From contig NC_021017.1 in assembly GCF_000210075.1 (NCBI RefSeq), positions 3,501,693-3,565,692 of the forward strand: a stretch of DNA of 64,000 bases, written 5' to 3'. How positions within the stretch are numbered: the stretch's first letter is position 1; the number at the start of each line of letters is the position of its first letter. Of the stretch, positions 26,700-33,990 are shown piece after piece. Origin of the DNA: Bacteroides xylanisolvens XB1A (GTDB lineage Bacteria; Bacteroidota; Bacteroidia; Bacteroidales; Bacteroidaceae). The notes below the pieces were generated by a model. That model was not told where the DNA came from and made no database searches. It saw nothing but the letters and a program-made list of their open reading frames with translations. The position numbers and the translations under genes were made by a program.

Positions 26700-28150
26700 T
26701 ACTATTTTATTTTGTGACATTTGCCCGATTGTCACGGATTTGTTATTTGCACTCTTCGGCGGGGCGTCTCGCCTCGCTTCATGGAGCGGACGGCGAAGCC
26801 GACCGCCGGGAATTTCCAATGTTCCGAAAGGCGTAAACAGTCAGCCGGGCACGCCGCCAGGCGCAACCCGCAGGAAGCACAAACACCCGCAACAGGTCAG
26901 AAAACCGCACGGCTCGGGACTGGCAGAAGTAACTAAGGGGCGGTGGTCGGGGTGGCGGATTGCCGCCATAGTGGTGGCGTTTCCACTCCGCATGGCTTTT
27001 TTCGCCCGGGGGCGGAAAAATAAAACAATCCATATTAAACATAACCACGCATTATGCACCCGACTTGCCTGAATGGCAAGGCGTGCGGGCATAATGACCC
27101 GTTATGTTTAATATCGCTACCCCTTTGTTTTTCTGCCGGTCTCTTTTTGGGTGTCCCCCAAAAAGGAAGGCGGAAGGAAAACAATTGCTGTCACAGCGCA
27201 CACAGCATCACGTCTGCACGCGCCCGAAGGACGGCGAAGGGTGCTTACTTCCACAATACAAACCCACTCAACCGTAAACCCGGGAACCCCGCACCGCAGG
27301 GCTGCACTCCTGGCTAACACTTCCGTTCCTATAGTCAGTCGAAAAGAGGTAGCGGATTCTCGCCTTAGTCCCGGCGTTAGTGCCGGGCGGAGCGAAACCG
27401 CACCGGGCATCACAGCTGTCACCCGTTCCGCAGGGGATACCCTTCCGCAAGGGTTTCCACCGCATAGGCTGTCGCCTGTAGTCCGGCTATACCGGGGTGT
27501 GAGCGGAAGCCGGAGCCGTATGCGTCAGGCGGTAGTAACTTCCGTAATCACCCACTTGGCAAGCCTCGACTGTTACACACAGGAGTAACTTTTGGGAAGA
27601 CTTCCCCCAAGAACGTTCCATAGAAACACTGTCAAAGGGCGGCTTTCTTTGCGCCAGTCCGACGGCTACGGGAAAGCAAGGAAAGCGGCACGGTGCACAG
27701 AAACACTGAACGTCCGAGAAACGCTGCCGGTGAAGGAATGTTCCGATTAAACACTGACGGAGTGCTGCTGCGGGGGACGGGGCTGTGTGGGCGGCGGTAT
27801 TCCCGCTGCACGCATTGCCACGAACCACACGGCGGCACGGTGAGCTGTCAGACGATAAGCCGCTCGCGAAAGTAATCCGCTTGGTTCGGCACTTGCCTAT
27901 TACCTTCACTTGCTATCACATACCTGTCGGGATCCCGGCTTCATCAACCTGATATCCCCGTTAATTGCTAGCAAATTAGTTGCTCCGGAACGAACCGGGA
28001 ACAAGAATCCGCTAGCAGAATCCGGCAGCCGGATTCTTCCAGGATGAAACAGTTGCTAGCATTATTCCCGATCTGTAGCACACGATCCGGAAGAATCCGC
28101 TAGCACTTTTACGCAGCTCGAGCACACGATCCGGAAACATCTGCTAGCAA
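26700..28150 (-). repeat. Right arm of the 1.45-kb inverted repeat, GC-rich and apparently noncoding
   Basis: This is the reverse-complement counterpart of 22476-23960, as described there. Matching blocks are 26700-27005, 27300-27860 and 27900-28150. Hairpins such as the GTGCCGGGCGG / CCGCACCGGGC pair near 27380-27405 are shared with the left arm. The 27005-27300 segment aligns poorly with the left arm. The arms enclose 2.7 kb with the amidase-HU cassette. Confidence 0.75.
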
Positions 28151-28192
28151 ATATTTCATTGGCCAAGATCTTCCGGAGCGTATTTTGCTAGC
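27913..28192. repeat. GCTAGC palindrome array with exact 44-bp period
   Basis: GCTAGC occurs at 27967, 28011, 28055, 28099, 28143 and 28187, each step exactly 44 bp. A degenerate GCTATC lies at 27913. Most copies continue GCTAGCA. Spacers share CCGGAA or ATCCGG motifs but are otherwise divergent. The last copy is inside the 3' end of the RHH gene. Because 44 bp is about four helical turns, the sites face one side of the DNA, as in iterons or centromere-like sites. The adjacent RHH protein is the obvious candidate ligand. Confidence 0.85.
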
Positions 28193-28473
28193 AATCGTTT
28201 CCCCTGCTCTTTCTCCCTGCCCGCTTTCTCCAACCTGTCGAGTGCCGACAGAAAACCCCGCACGGCTTCGTCTTGCTCCCGGTACTTTCGTTTCAGTTCT
28301 CCGTGTTCCTTCGCTTCCTGCTTGTAGTGGGTACAGAAACGGGGGTACTCCCGCACAACGTGTTTGATTGCTTCGCTGGCCGTTCGCTTTCCTGTAAGAT
28401 TCTTCAAAATTTCAAGCTGTGTGACTTCCTCGGCAGTCAGCCGTAGCGTGATGGTGCTTACTTTTTCGCTCAT
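28156..28473 (-). CDS. Ribbon-helix-helix DNA-binding protein
   Basis: The 105-aa protein begins with STITLRLTAEEVTQLEILKN and then LTGKRTASEAIKHVVREYPR: a short beta-strand followed by two helices, as in RHH proteins such as CopG, ParG and MobC-like factors. The remaining 60 residues are charged and helical, probably a coiled coil. Its start overlaps the stop of the upstream gene by 4 nt (ATGA), so the two are translationally coupled. The gene ends in the GCTAGC array, which is probably its binding region. Plausible roles are repression, plasmid-style partition or an accessory in mobilization. Confidence 0.75.
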   Translation of the reverse strand: MSEKVSTITLRLTAEEVTQLEILKNLTGKRTASEAIKHVVREYPRFCTHYKQEAKEHGELKRKYREQDEAVRGFLSALDRLEKAGREKEQGKRLLAKYAPEDLGQ

Positions 28474-28751
28474 GATCGTTCACCCCCTTTCTCGCCATCG
28501 GAGGCGGACGGTTCCAGCGAACCGGTGGTTTCTCCGACTTGTGTTCCGGCGCGCCCCGCTTCCGCTTCCACCTGTTGTTTCCGGTTCATCACTTCCGCCC
28601 GCCGGTATGCTTCCGCATACGTCTGGCAGTGTATTCCGTATCTCTCGATAGTGATGCCTGCGGCTGTCACTTCGTGCGCCACGCACCACCCTGTACGCAT
28701 TTTGCGGGGGTAGTAGAGCGGCGTGTCGGTTGCTTTTTTGTTTTCGCTCAT
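28470..28751 (-). CDS. Hypothetical element protein (93 aa)
   Basis: The product begins MSENKKATDTPLYYPRKMRT and contains GWCVAHEVTAAGITIERYGI and YAEAYRRAEVMNRKQQ, then a Gly/Glu-rich tail. No family is recognised. It lies 20 bp after the DUF4373 gene and overlaps the RHH gene by 4 nt, so it belongs to the same minus-strand operon. The compact globular N-terminal 70 residues followed by a low-complexity tail suggest a small accessory protein. Confidence 0.6.
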   Translation of the reverse strand: MSENKKATDTPLYYPRKMRTGWCVAHEVTAAGITIERYGIHCQTYAEAYRRAEVMNRKQQVEAEAGRAGTQVGETTGSLEPSASDGEKGGERS

Positions 28752-28771
28752 CGTTGTTGCTTTTTGTGAGG

Positions 28772-29815
28772 CTATGAAGCCGATTTGTTTTTTATTTCGT
28801 CATCTCCGTGACTGCTGTCCGCTATCACCCCCACGGCATCCCGTAGCCGCTTCAACAGGAACAACCGGGGCATCCGCAGGCGTTTGTTTCCATGCATTTC
28901 GCCTAGAATTTGCCATACGGGATTTCCTATTTCGCCGTGTCCGGACAGTTTGAGCACCTCCTCAAGTTCCCGGGGGGAAAGATTGTAAGGGCTTAGGGCC
29001 TCTATCAACCCTTTGGGATTGCGTGGCTTTTGTTCGCGCGCCGCCGCCTCCACTTGTGGCGGGCGTTTCCCGGTAGTTGTGGAAGCAGTATTGCCACCTG
29101 TTGCAATGGTCGTTTCAGGCTTGTTTCTCCCCAACGGAGTGGAAGAAAGCAAAGCTCTCGCTTCCTCCTCCGTGAGTTCTCCGATAGTCGGTAGGGGGAT
29201 AGAGGAGGACTTTTCTTTGTTTTCTTTTTCTTTGCTTTTCTTTTCTTTGTCGATTTTTTCTGGAAGGTTTCCAGAAGTTTCCGGAAAGTTCTGGAAATCT
29301 TCCGGAACTTTCTCGAAAGTAGGTTCTACCGTTGTCGGTGACACCGACACGTCCGGTACATTTTGCCCGGTCGGTTCTGCGGCTGTCGCAGCTTCAAACA
29401 GAGGCATAGTGACGGGTTCCTTTATGGGCTGCTCCGGTTCTACGAGAAGAATATCCAGCGGGATATACATTTTCTTCTTCGCCAGCTTGCAGATGTCTAT
29501 ATATCGGCTCTGAATGGCCCGGGAGGTGAGAATACATTTCATCTTCCACACGACGGGGTCGAACAGGCAGATTTCAGCGCAATAGTCTACAATCTCTTTC
29601 ACCCGTTCCTCGTTCATGCCCCAATAGTCGGCACAGTCGAAAAGCTGATCTTCTGTCCAGCGGATATACGAACCGTCGACACGGTAGATTTCGTTCAATG
29701 CATATTGGTATACGGCATAGCCGTCGCACCCGTATTTCTTTTTCAGGCGTTTTATTTTGATGTCCTGAAAGCGGTCTGTTTCCGCTTTGTAATAGGAAAA
29801 TCCGTTCTTGCTCAT
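28772..29815 (-). CDS. DUF4373 (Lin1244/Lin1753-like) replication-type protein
   Basis: The 347-aa protein has the N-terminal domain FSYYKAETDRFQDIKIKRLK, KKYGCDGYAVYQYALNEIYR and RWTEDQLFDCADYWGMNEER, typical of DUF4373 proteins found in phages and mobile elements and thought to act in replication initiation. The middle (about 150-260) is low complexity and Glu/Lys/Pro rich, a likely linker. The C-terminus (SPYNLSPRELEEVLKLSG, NPVWQILGEMHGNKRLRMPR) forms a second helical domain. It overlaps the upstream HTH gene by 4 nt. With integrase and iteron-like arrays on the same element it could drive replication after excision, which is an inference. Confidence 0.75.
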   Translation of the reverse strand: MSKNGFSYYKAETDRFQDIKIKRLKKKYGCDGYAVYQYALNEIYRVDGSYIRWTEDQLFDCADYWGMNEERVKEIVDYCAEICLFDPVVWKMKCILTSRAIQSRYIDICKLAKKKMYIPLDILLVEPEQPIKEPVTMPLFEAATAAEPTGQNVPDVSVSPTTVEPTFEKVPEDFQNFPETSGNLPEKIDKEKKSKEKENKEKSSSIPLPTIGELTEEEARALLSSTPLGRNKPETTIATGGNTASTTTGKRPPQVEAAAREQKPRNPKGLIEALSPYNLSPRELEEVLKLSGHGEIGNPVWQILGEMHGNKRLRMPRLFLLKRLRDAVGVIADSSHGDDEIKNKSAS

Positions 29816-30126
29816 ATTCTTCTGCTGTAATTAGATGCCAGGTAATTCATGATTTCTTCTTTGCTGTATAGGAAAGTCCCACCCAGTTTATAGAACGGGA
29901 TAGCTCGCTCCGCGCGCAGGTTTCTCAATGTCGAGTTGCTGATGTTGAGCAGCTTGCATACATCGGCCGATCGGATGAATACAGCATCTTCGGGCACGGT
30001 GTCAAGCATAACGGGCGTAACGGGCTTGTATTTCGATTTTTCAGGGTCTTTTTCCTGTTGTGGAGTTCCGGCTGTATCTGTCTTTTCAGGTTTCACGATT
30101 CTCATGCTGTTGGTTTCTGTTTTCAT
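29812..30126 (-). CDS. MerR/excisionase-type helix-turn-helix protein
   Basis: The product has 104 aa from the Met at 30126; an upstream Met at 30156 is also possible. The C-terminal part (VFIRSADVCKLLNISNSTLR, NLRAERAIPFYKLGGTFLYS, KEEIMNYL) is the winged HTH of the helix_turn_helix_17/excisionase group. It is widespread next to Bacteroides integrases, where it controls excision or transcription of element genes. The N-terminal 40 residues are charged and probably disordered. It lies in the integrase operon with short or overlapping junctions. Confidence 0.8.
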   Translation of the reverse strand: MKTETNSMRIVKPEKTDTAGTPQQEKDPEKSKYKPVTPVMLDTVPEDAVFIRSADVCKLLNISNSTLRNLRAERAIPFYKLGGTFLYSKEEIMNYLASNYSRRI

Positions 30127-30164
30127 AATTCTGCTTTTTATATGGTTAATATTCATTCAAGTGA

Positions 30165-30422
30165 TTAATGTTCATTCAGGTATTCAAAAGTAATCCGGTC
30201 GAGGTCCTTCAGTTGGTTACTGTCGAGAGCGTAGATCGTCTTTATAATCCACCCTTTCAGGACAATTTTCCGGTGTCCTTCCCTGCTGCCATAATGCCGC
30301 AACGCATCACTAACCGCCTTCTTCATTTCTGAATAGGTGATGAAGCTTTTCTCATACGCTATCATGCTGTCGATAGCTTTCAGTTCCAGTTCTTCCTGAT
30401 TGATAATTACGGTTGCTTTCAT
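30165..30422 (-). CDS. Hypothetical protein coupled to integrase (85 aa)
   Basis: The protein starts MKATVIINQEELELKAIDSM and includes YSEMKKAVSDALRHYGSREG and HRKIVLKGWIIKTIYALDSN. It is mixed alpha/beta with no recognised motif. Its first four bases overlap the integrase stop (ATGA), so it is cotranslated with the recombinase. An accessory recombination or regulatory role is suggested only by that position. Confidence 0.65.
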   Translation of the reverse strand: MKATVIINQEELELKAIDSMIAYEKSFITYSEMKKAVSDALRHYGSREGHRKIVLKGWIIKTIYALDSNQLKDLDRITFEYLNEH

Positions 30423-31681
30423 TCGTTTGCGGCTTTATTATTGGGTGATTTATCTTCTTTATGTGAATACATATCTTTGAGTGTTGCCATATCGCGCATT
30501 ACCTTCGTATCGACTACTCGTGCATATACCTGTGTCGTTGTGATTTTGGTATGTCCCAGCATTTTTGATACGGTTTCGAGTGGGATTTCATGTTGCAGGG
30601 TGATTGTCGTTGCGAACGTGTGGCGGGCAACGTGATACGTAACTCTGTCTTCTACTCCGGCGAGTTTGGCTACTTTTTTGAGATAACGGTTCATGATCTG
30701 ATTGCTGACATAAGGGAATAGCGGCTGGTTCTTTTTGCCGCCTTTGTGGTAGGTGTCATATCTATTGATAATTTCCAATGCAGGTTCTAGTAATGGCAAT
30801 GATACACGGACACCTGTTTTGACCCGTTTGTAATGCAGCCACAGGCTTTTGTCTATGCCGATAACGATGTTCTTTTGCGTTAATCGTGTCATATCTTCGT
30901 ATGAGACTCCGGTATACACGGCAAAAATGAACAAGTCTCTGACAATGCCCAGATTAGGAGGTAGTATTACAGTGGAAAGTCGTTTTACGGCTTCTTCGTC
31001 CAGTTCGTTGATGTCGGTTTTTTCTTTATGTGCTTTGAGTGCTTTTACCGGATTTCGATTTATCCATTCGTTATTGAAAGCCATTTCCATGACTTTTTTG
31101 AAGCGTTCCATGTGCTTCAATGCTCCGTTAATATCGCATCGTTTCATGTTGTCCTGTCGCAAATAACCTTGCAGATAGGCGAAAAACTCATTGACAAAAG
31201 CTGCGTCGATGATACTTATATCGTAGTCGGCCACTTTGTGTTTGATTCGCACGTAGCTTAGTAGATATTTCAAGGTAACTCCGTATTGGTAGCATGTTGA
31301 CTGGGAGAGTTTTTTCCCTTCCATAATCATGTGATATTCGAACAGCGTTTTAATGGTAGAATATTCGTTATCCTCTGATTGGAACATGAGTTTAAAGTTC
31401 TCGATGTTGAGGGGATAGTTCTTTTGCCGGAGCTTGTTACAGGTTTCTTCAATTTGCAGTTTTAAATCTTCGATATACCTGTTTGTTTCCTTGTCTACAG
31501 CTGTTTTTCCGAGTGACTTTTGGGCGACTGCCGACCATGAAGCGGGGGAGATATGACAATTCGTCGGAATTTCGTATCTTTGCCCCATGATTGTAACTCT
31601 GCAGAACAGAGGTGACAGACTTTCATTTGTTCGACTTTTCCGTAGCCAAAACAGAACGTTGAAAGTTTTTTTTCTTTCCAT
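30419..31681 (-). CDS. int: Tyrosine recombinase / integrase of the element
   Basis: The product has 420 aa from the ATG at 31681; an in-frame upstream extension is less likely. It has an N-terminal arm-binding region, a core-binding SAM-like domain (about 110-210; TIKTLFEYHMIMEGKKLSQS) and a catalytic domain. Visible residues are Lys in HYKRVKTG, HVARHTFAT (His-x-x-Arg), LGHTKITTTQ with the second His, and the nucleophile Tyr in VYARV. The Arg I position reads YTGVSYEDM with Ser, as in IntDOT-type Bacteroides recombinases. It catalyses integration into and excision from the tRNA-Leu site 185 bp upstream. Confidence 0.95.
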   Translation of the reverse strand: MERKKTFNVLFWLRKSRTNESLSPLFCRVTIMGQRYEIPTNCHISPASWSAVAQKSLGKTAVDKETNRYIEDLKLQIEETCNKLRQKNYPLNIENFKLMFQSEDNEYSTIKTLFEYHMIMEGKKLSQSTCYQYGVTLKYLLSYVRIKHKVADYDISIIDAAFVNEFFAYLQGYLRQDNMKRCDINGALKHMERFKKVMEMAFNNEWINRNPVKALKAHKEKTDINELDEEAVKRLSTVILPPNLGIVRDLFIFAVYTGVSYEDMTRLTQKNIVIGIDKSLWLHYKRVKTGVRVSLPLLEPALEIINRYDTYHKGGKKNQPLFPYVSNQIMNRYLKKVAKLAGVEDRVTYHVARHTFATTITLQHEIPLETVSKMLGHTKITTTQVYARVVDTKVMRDMATLKDMYSHKEDKSPNNKAANE

Positions 31682-31746
31682 ACTTGATTTTTTTTGGTGA
31701 ATCCTACTTTGAATCCAAAAAATCAAGATAAAAAAAGGAATCCTGT

Positions 31747-31764
31747 CACCGAGAATGGCACCGA
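31747..31764 (+). other. Right arm-type recombinase sites (CACCGA pair)
   Basis: CACCGA at 31747-31752 and 31759-31764 repeat the 12-bp spacing and orientation of the pair at the left end. They lie between the integrase gene and the right attachment site. Confidence 0.5.
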
Positions 31765-31806
31765 ATTGTTGTTAGCATTTTTCGGATGACCAGCGAAGAG
31801 GACACA

Positions 31807-31842
31807 AAAAAGCCCCTAAAATGTCCGTTTTAGGGGCTTTTT
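31807..31842 (-). terminator. Bidirectional terminator between tRNA-Leu and integrase
   Basis: AAAAAGCCCCTAAAA pairs perfectly with TTTTAGGGGCTTTTT around a 6-nt loop, with T runs on both strands. It is inside the element and replaces the tRNA terminator left behind at 20934-20965. Confidence 0.9.
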
Positions 31843-31864
31843 AACTGTAAATACAGTGTAGTTT

Positions 31865-31877
31865 GTGCGGCTGATAG
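31865..31877. repeat. Attachment site, right end (13-bp direct repeat)
   Basis: GTGCGGCTGATAG forms the 3' end of tRNA-Leu and repeats the left site. Integration therefore keeps the tRNA intact. Confidence 0.8.
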
Positions 31878-31947
31878 GACTCGAACCTACACGTCTCACG
31901 ACACCAGATCCTAAGTCTGGCGCGGCTACCAATTACGCCACAGCCGC
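31866..31947 (-). tRNA. tRNA-Leu, anticodon UAG
   Basis: The acceptor stem GCGGCTG/CAGCCGC, the anticodon arm CCAGA-CTTAGGA-TCTGG (anticodon TAG), the long variable arm (TGTCGTGAGACGTG) and the T arm with GGTTCGAGTCC make a class II tRNA of 82 nt. CCA is not encoded. It carries the attachment site of the element in its 3' end. Confidence 0.97.
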
Positions 31948-31973
31948 ATGCGTAGCTTTTTTGTTTAGCGGTG

Positions 31974-32004
31974 CAAAGATAGGAAGATTTTCTGATTTGG
32001 CAAA
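31974..32004 (-). promoter_or_regulatory. tRNA-Leu promoter
   Basis: On the minus strand TTTG (32001-32004), a 19-bp spacer and TATCTTTG (31974-31981) match the Bacteroides consensus fully, 27 bp before the tRNA 5' end. Confidence 0.85.
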
Positions 32005-32020
32005 TAATTCGGCAATAAAG

Positions 32021-33085
32021 TTATTCACTTAAGATTTCGAGTGCTTTTTCAATCAGTGGATCTTTCTTTTGTGATTCTATGTCACCCTGCTCTATCCCTT
32101 CTTCCAGAATCTTATCCATATTTACATATACATCAGGTTTTATTCCATCCTCCAATGACTTTCCATACTTATCAAAGTGGGGGCTGGCTGAGAAGCGGAC
32201 GCTCCAACCATTGGGTAATTCTGATGAAAATGGTAGTCCTGATCCACCACCAGTCTGGTCACCCAGCTGGATGATTCTTTTATCTTCGTTATCATTGTTT
32301 AAGCTGCGCATTATGTTAACAAAATCATTTGTGGCACTATAACATCGACGATTGGTTAGTATCACGACCTTTTTTTGCCAACGAATACTGTTGGAGGGTT
32401 CTAAATAAATGGGTTCCATCTCTGAGAAATCATTGTGTCCCGGACCTGTCTTATGTTGGATATATCCTGTTAGTGCCAGTTTATCAGTGAACCGGGCAGC
32501 TATGCGTGAAGAATTGGTCAGATTACCTCCTCCGTTATCACGGACATCGATAATTAATCCATTGCAGATTTGTAAATAGTAAAGGACCTCATCCAAATTG
32601 CCATCTCCAACTCCGGCACTGAAACTTTCATAACGTATGTATCCTATGTTATTGTCGAATATTTTATATTTAAGACCGGCGGATGTGCGGTAGCCTGAAT
32701 TGGCACTACCCAGATAATAGTTATAAAGAATATCTTCTCTATAATTCCAGGGGTAGCCCTGATACCATGCATCGTAATAAGAAATACGACTGGCAGAAGA
32801 TAGATTGACATGCCCGTCTTTCAAGATATAAAGCATTTGGCTTAGGATGTCGAACAGGTCATCATTGGACATCGACGGAATAATCAGTTTGCTATATTCG
32901 TCATGAACAGCATCCCAGTCAATACCTTTCGTATCCAGGAAACAATACTGTTCGTCAATGATCTTCCATAGTTGTTCGAAATTACCTCTGGGATCATTGG
33001 CGTAGTCATCTTCCCCAATGCAACCAGTCAGCACCGGAAGGCAGCAGAGCAGCCAAAGTATTTGTCTAATCTTATTTCTCATCAT
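32021..33085 (-). CDS. S41-family peptidase lipoprotein
   Basis: The product has 354 aa from the ATG at 33085 (an upstream ATG at 33115 is also in frame). Lipobox LTGC is followed by IGEDDY. An N-terminal tricorn-like helical domain (NFEQLWKIIDEQYCFLDTKG, DWDAVHDEYSKLI) precedes the S41 core: GLIIDVRDNGGGNLTNS, VVILTNRRCYSATNDFVN with the likely catalytic Ser, and QTGGGSGLPFSSELPNGW. No PDZ domain is obvious. These enzymes cleave C-terminal or exposed peptides at the cell envelope. It follows a DUF3316 gene closely and probably shares its transcript with parC. Confidence 0.85.
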   Translation of the reverse strand: MMRNKIRQILWLLCCLPVLTGCIGEDDYANDPRGNFEQLWKIIDEQYCFLDTKGIDWDAVHDEYSKLIIPSMSNDDLFDILSQMLYILKDGHVNLSSASRISYYDAWYQGYPWNYREDILYNYYLGSANSGYRTSAGLKYKIFDNNIGYIRYESFSAGVGDGNLDEVLYYLQICNGLIIDVRDNGGGNLTNSSRIAARFTDKLALTGYIQHKTGPGHNDFSEMEPIYLEPSNSIRWQKKVVILTNRRCYSATNDFVNIMRSLNNDNEDKRIIQLGDQTGGGSGLPFSSELPNGWSVRFSASPHFDKYGKSLEDGIKPDVYVNMDKILEEGIEQGDIESQKKDPLIEKALEILSE

Positions 33086-33129
33086 TAATTGATCTCTCAC
33101 TTGAAGTTTCAACATTAAATTTTGTTCTC

Positions 33130-33990
33130 TTAGTAAGCTCTAACCGATGAAGGAAGAGCAGTTCCTTTCTTATTTCGGATACGGTATAGGTCTTTCACAA
33201 ATCCTACCATGAATACGTGGGAGTAGGTATGTGTCTTGATATTGTTAACGTTGGATTGCTGCAAATCAGCCAGGTAGCTGAAGCGCATTTTGGTATATCC
33301 TATCGGCAGGTCGACGGAGAGCATCTGTCGCAACGAAGGTTGATTGTGCAGGGAGGTAAATTTTATTACTCCACTCGAATTTCCCAAAGAGAATATCTCG
33401 TAATAAGATTGTCCGTAGTGGGGAGAGAACATCACTCCCATAACCGGCAGATTGACCTGATAACGAAGCACCATCGGATACCGTTTGATTTTCAGGTGCC
33501 AAATAGCCATTCCGGAGGCATCCAGATTGACGTATGCTCGTGCGGATGCCGGATTGTTGGTGTTCCGGAGATTATAGACAAAGCCTCCGTTGACATCTAT
33601 CAATCCTCCGGCTAATAATTTGAAATTATCTGTCAGGCGGAACTGGTAATGTAATCCATAGTTCCAGTTGACTAATCCGGAGAAAGTGTTATTGTTATCG
33701 GCCCGGTTGTGCGTATAGCTGATGTTTGCCTGAAAGAAGTTCTGCACAGATACATTTCCATCAAACAACTTGGTCATCCGAATCAATTCACGGGAAACAC
33801 GGAAGTCGATTCCTTTGTATTCCTGTGGTGAAAGATAGGTGTCGAAAACGTTAGTAAGTCCGACGCCATACATGGTGGCACGTGTTACATACCGATGGGC
33901 TTGCAGACTGTCGGTCTGCGCTTGTAATCTTGTGCTAAGGGCGAACAGGATGCAACCTGTCAGCCCCAGGTATATTAGTTTTTTCTTCAT
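33130..33990 (-). CDS. DUF3316 family outer-membrane-like protein
   Basis: The 286-aa protein has a signal peptide ending LQAQ and alternating beta-strand patterns through its length (VSVQNFFQANISYTHNRA, GLVNWNYGLHYQFRLTDNF, YPMVLRYQVNLPVMGVMFSP). This fits the DUF3316 family of Bacteroidales, probably a small beta-barrel. Its start overlaps the parC stop (TGATG), which implies translational coupling. The function is unknown; the link to a topoisomerase gene is probably operon history and not a shared pathway. Confidence 0.8.
   Translation of the reverse strand: MKKKLIYLGLTGCILFALSTRLQAQTDSLQAHRYVTRATMYGVGLTNVFDTYLSPQEYKGIDFRVSRELIRMTKLFDGNVSVQNFFQANISYTHNRADNNNTFSGLVNWNYGLHYQFRLTDNFKLLAGGLIDVNGGFVYNLRNTNNPASARAYVNLDASGMAIWHLKIKRYPMVLRYQVNLPVMGVMFSPHYGQSYYEIFSLGNSSGVIKFTSLHNQPSLRQMLSVDLPIGYTKMRFSYLADLQQSNVNNIKTHTYSHVFMVGFVKDLYRIRNKKGTALPSSVRAY

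Larger units (their letters stand above)
20980..31877. mobile_element. Integrated element of about 10.9 kb in the 3' end of tRNA-Leu(UAG)
   Basis: The 13-bp sequence GTGCGGCTGATAG occurs at 20980-20992 and again at 31865-31877, where it is the 3' end of tRNA-Leu. A tyrosine recombinase gene abuts the tRNA side. Paired 12-bp-spaced CACCGA motifs lie inside both ends. Contents: a small membrane protein, a predicted toxin-antitoxin pair, inverted GC-rich arms around a DUF4248/amidase/smalltalk/HU cassette, RHH and DUF4373 proteins, an HTH protein and integrase. No relaxase, coupling protein, conjugation or capsid gene is visible. It may be a mobilizable element, a phage satellite or a stranded island. 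Confidence 0.85.

Noticed and set aside
27487..27909. 140-aa minus-strand frame in the right GC-rich arm
   Set aside because: It mirrors the left-arm frame but diverges at both ends, with no start or ribosome-binding site of note. The same reasoning applies.
22476..28150. Composite transposon bounded by insertion sequences
   Set aside because: The inverted arms contain no transposase gene and no target-site duplication is evident.
27967..28192. CRISPR array reading of the 44-bp periodic repeats
   Set aside because: Only a 6-7 bp core is conserved, spacers share motifs with each other, and no cas gene is present.
29013..29830. Overlapping plus-strand frames over the DUF4373 gene
   Set aside because: They are antisense to a gene with a recognisable domain and coupled overlaps, and have no ribosome-binding site.
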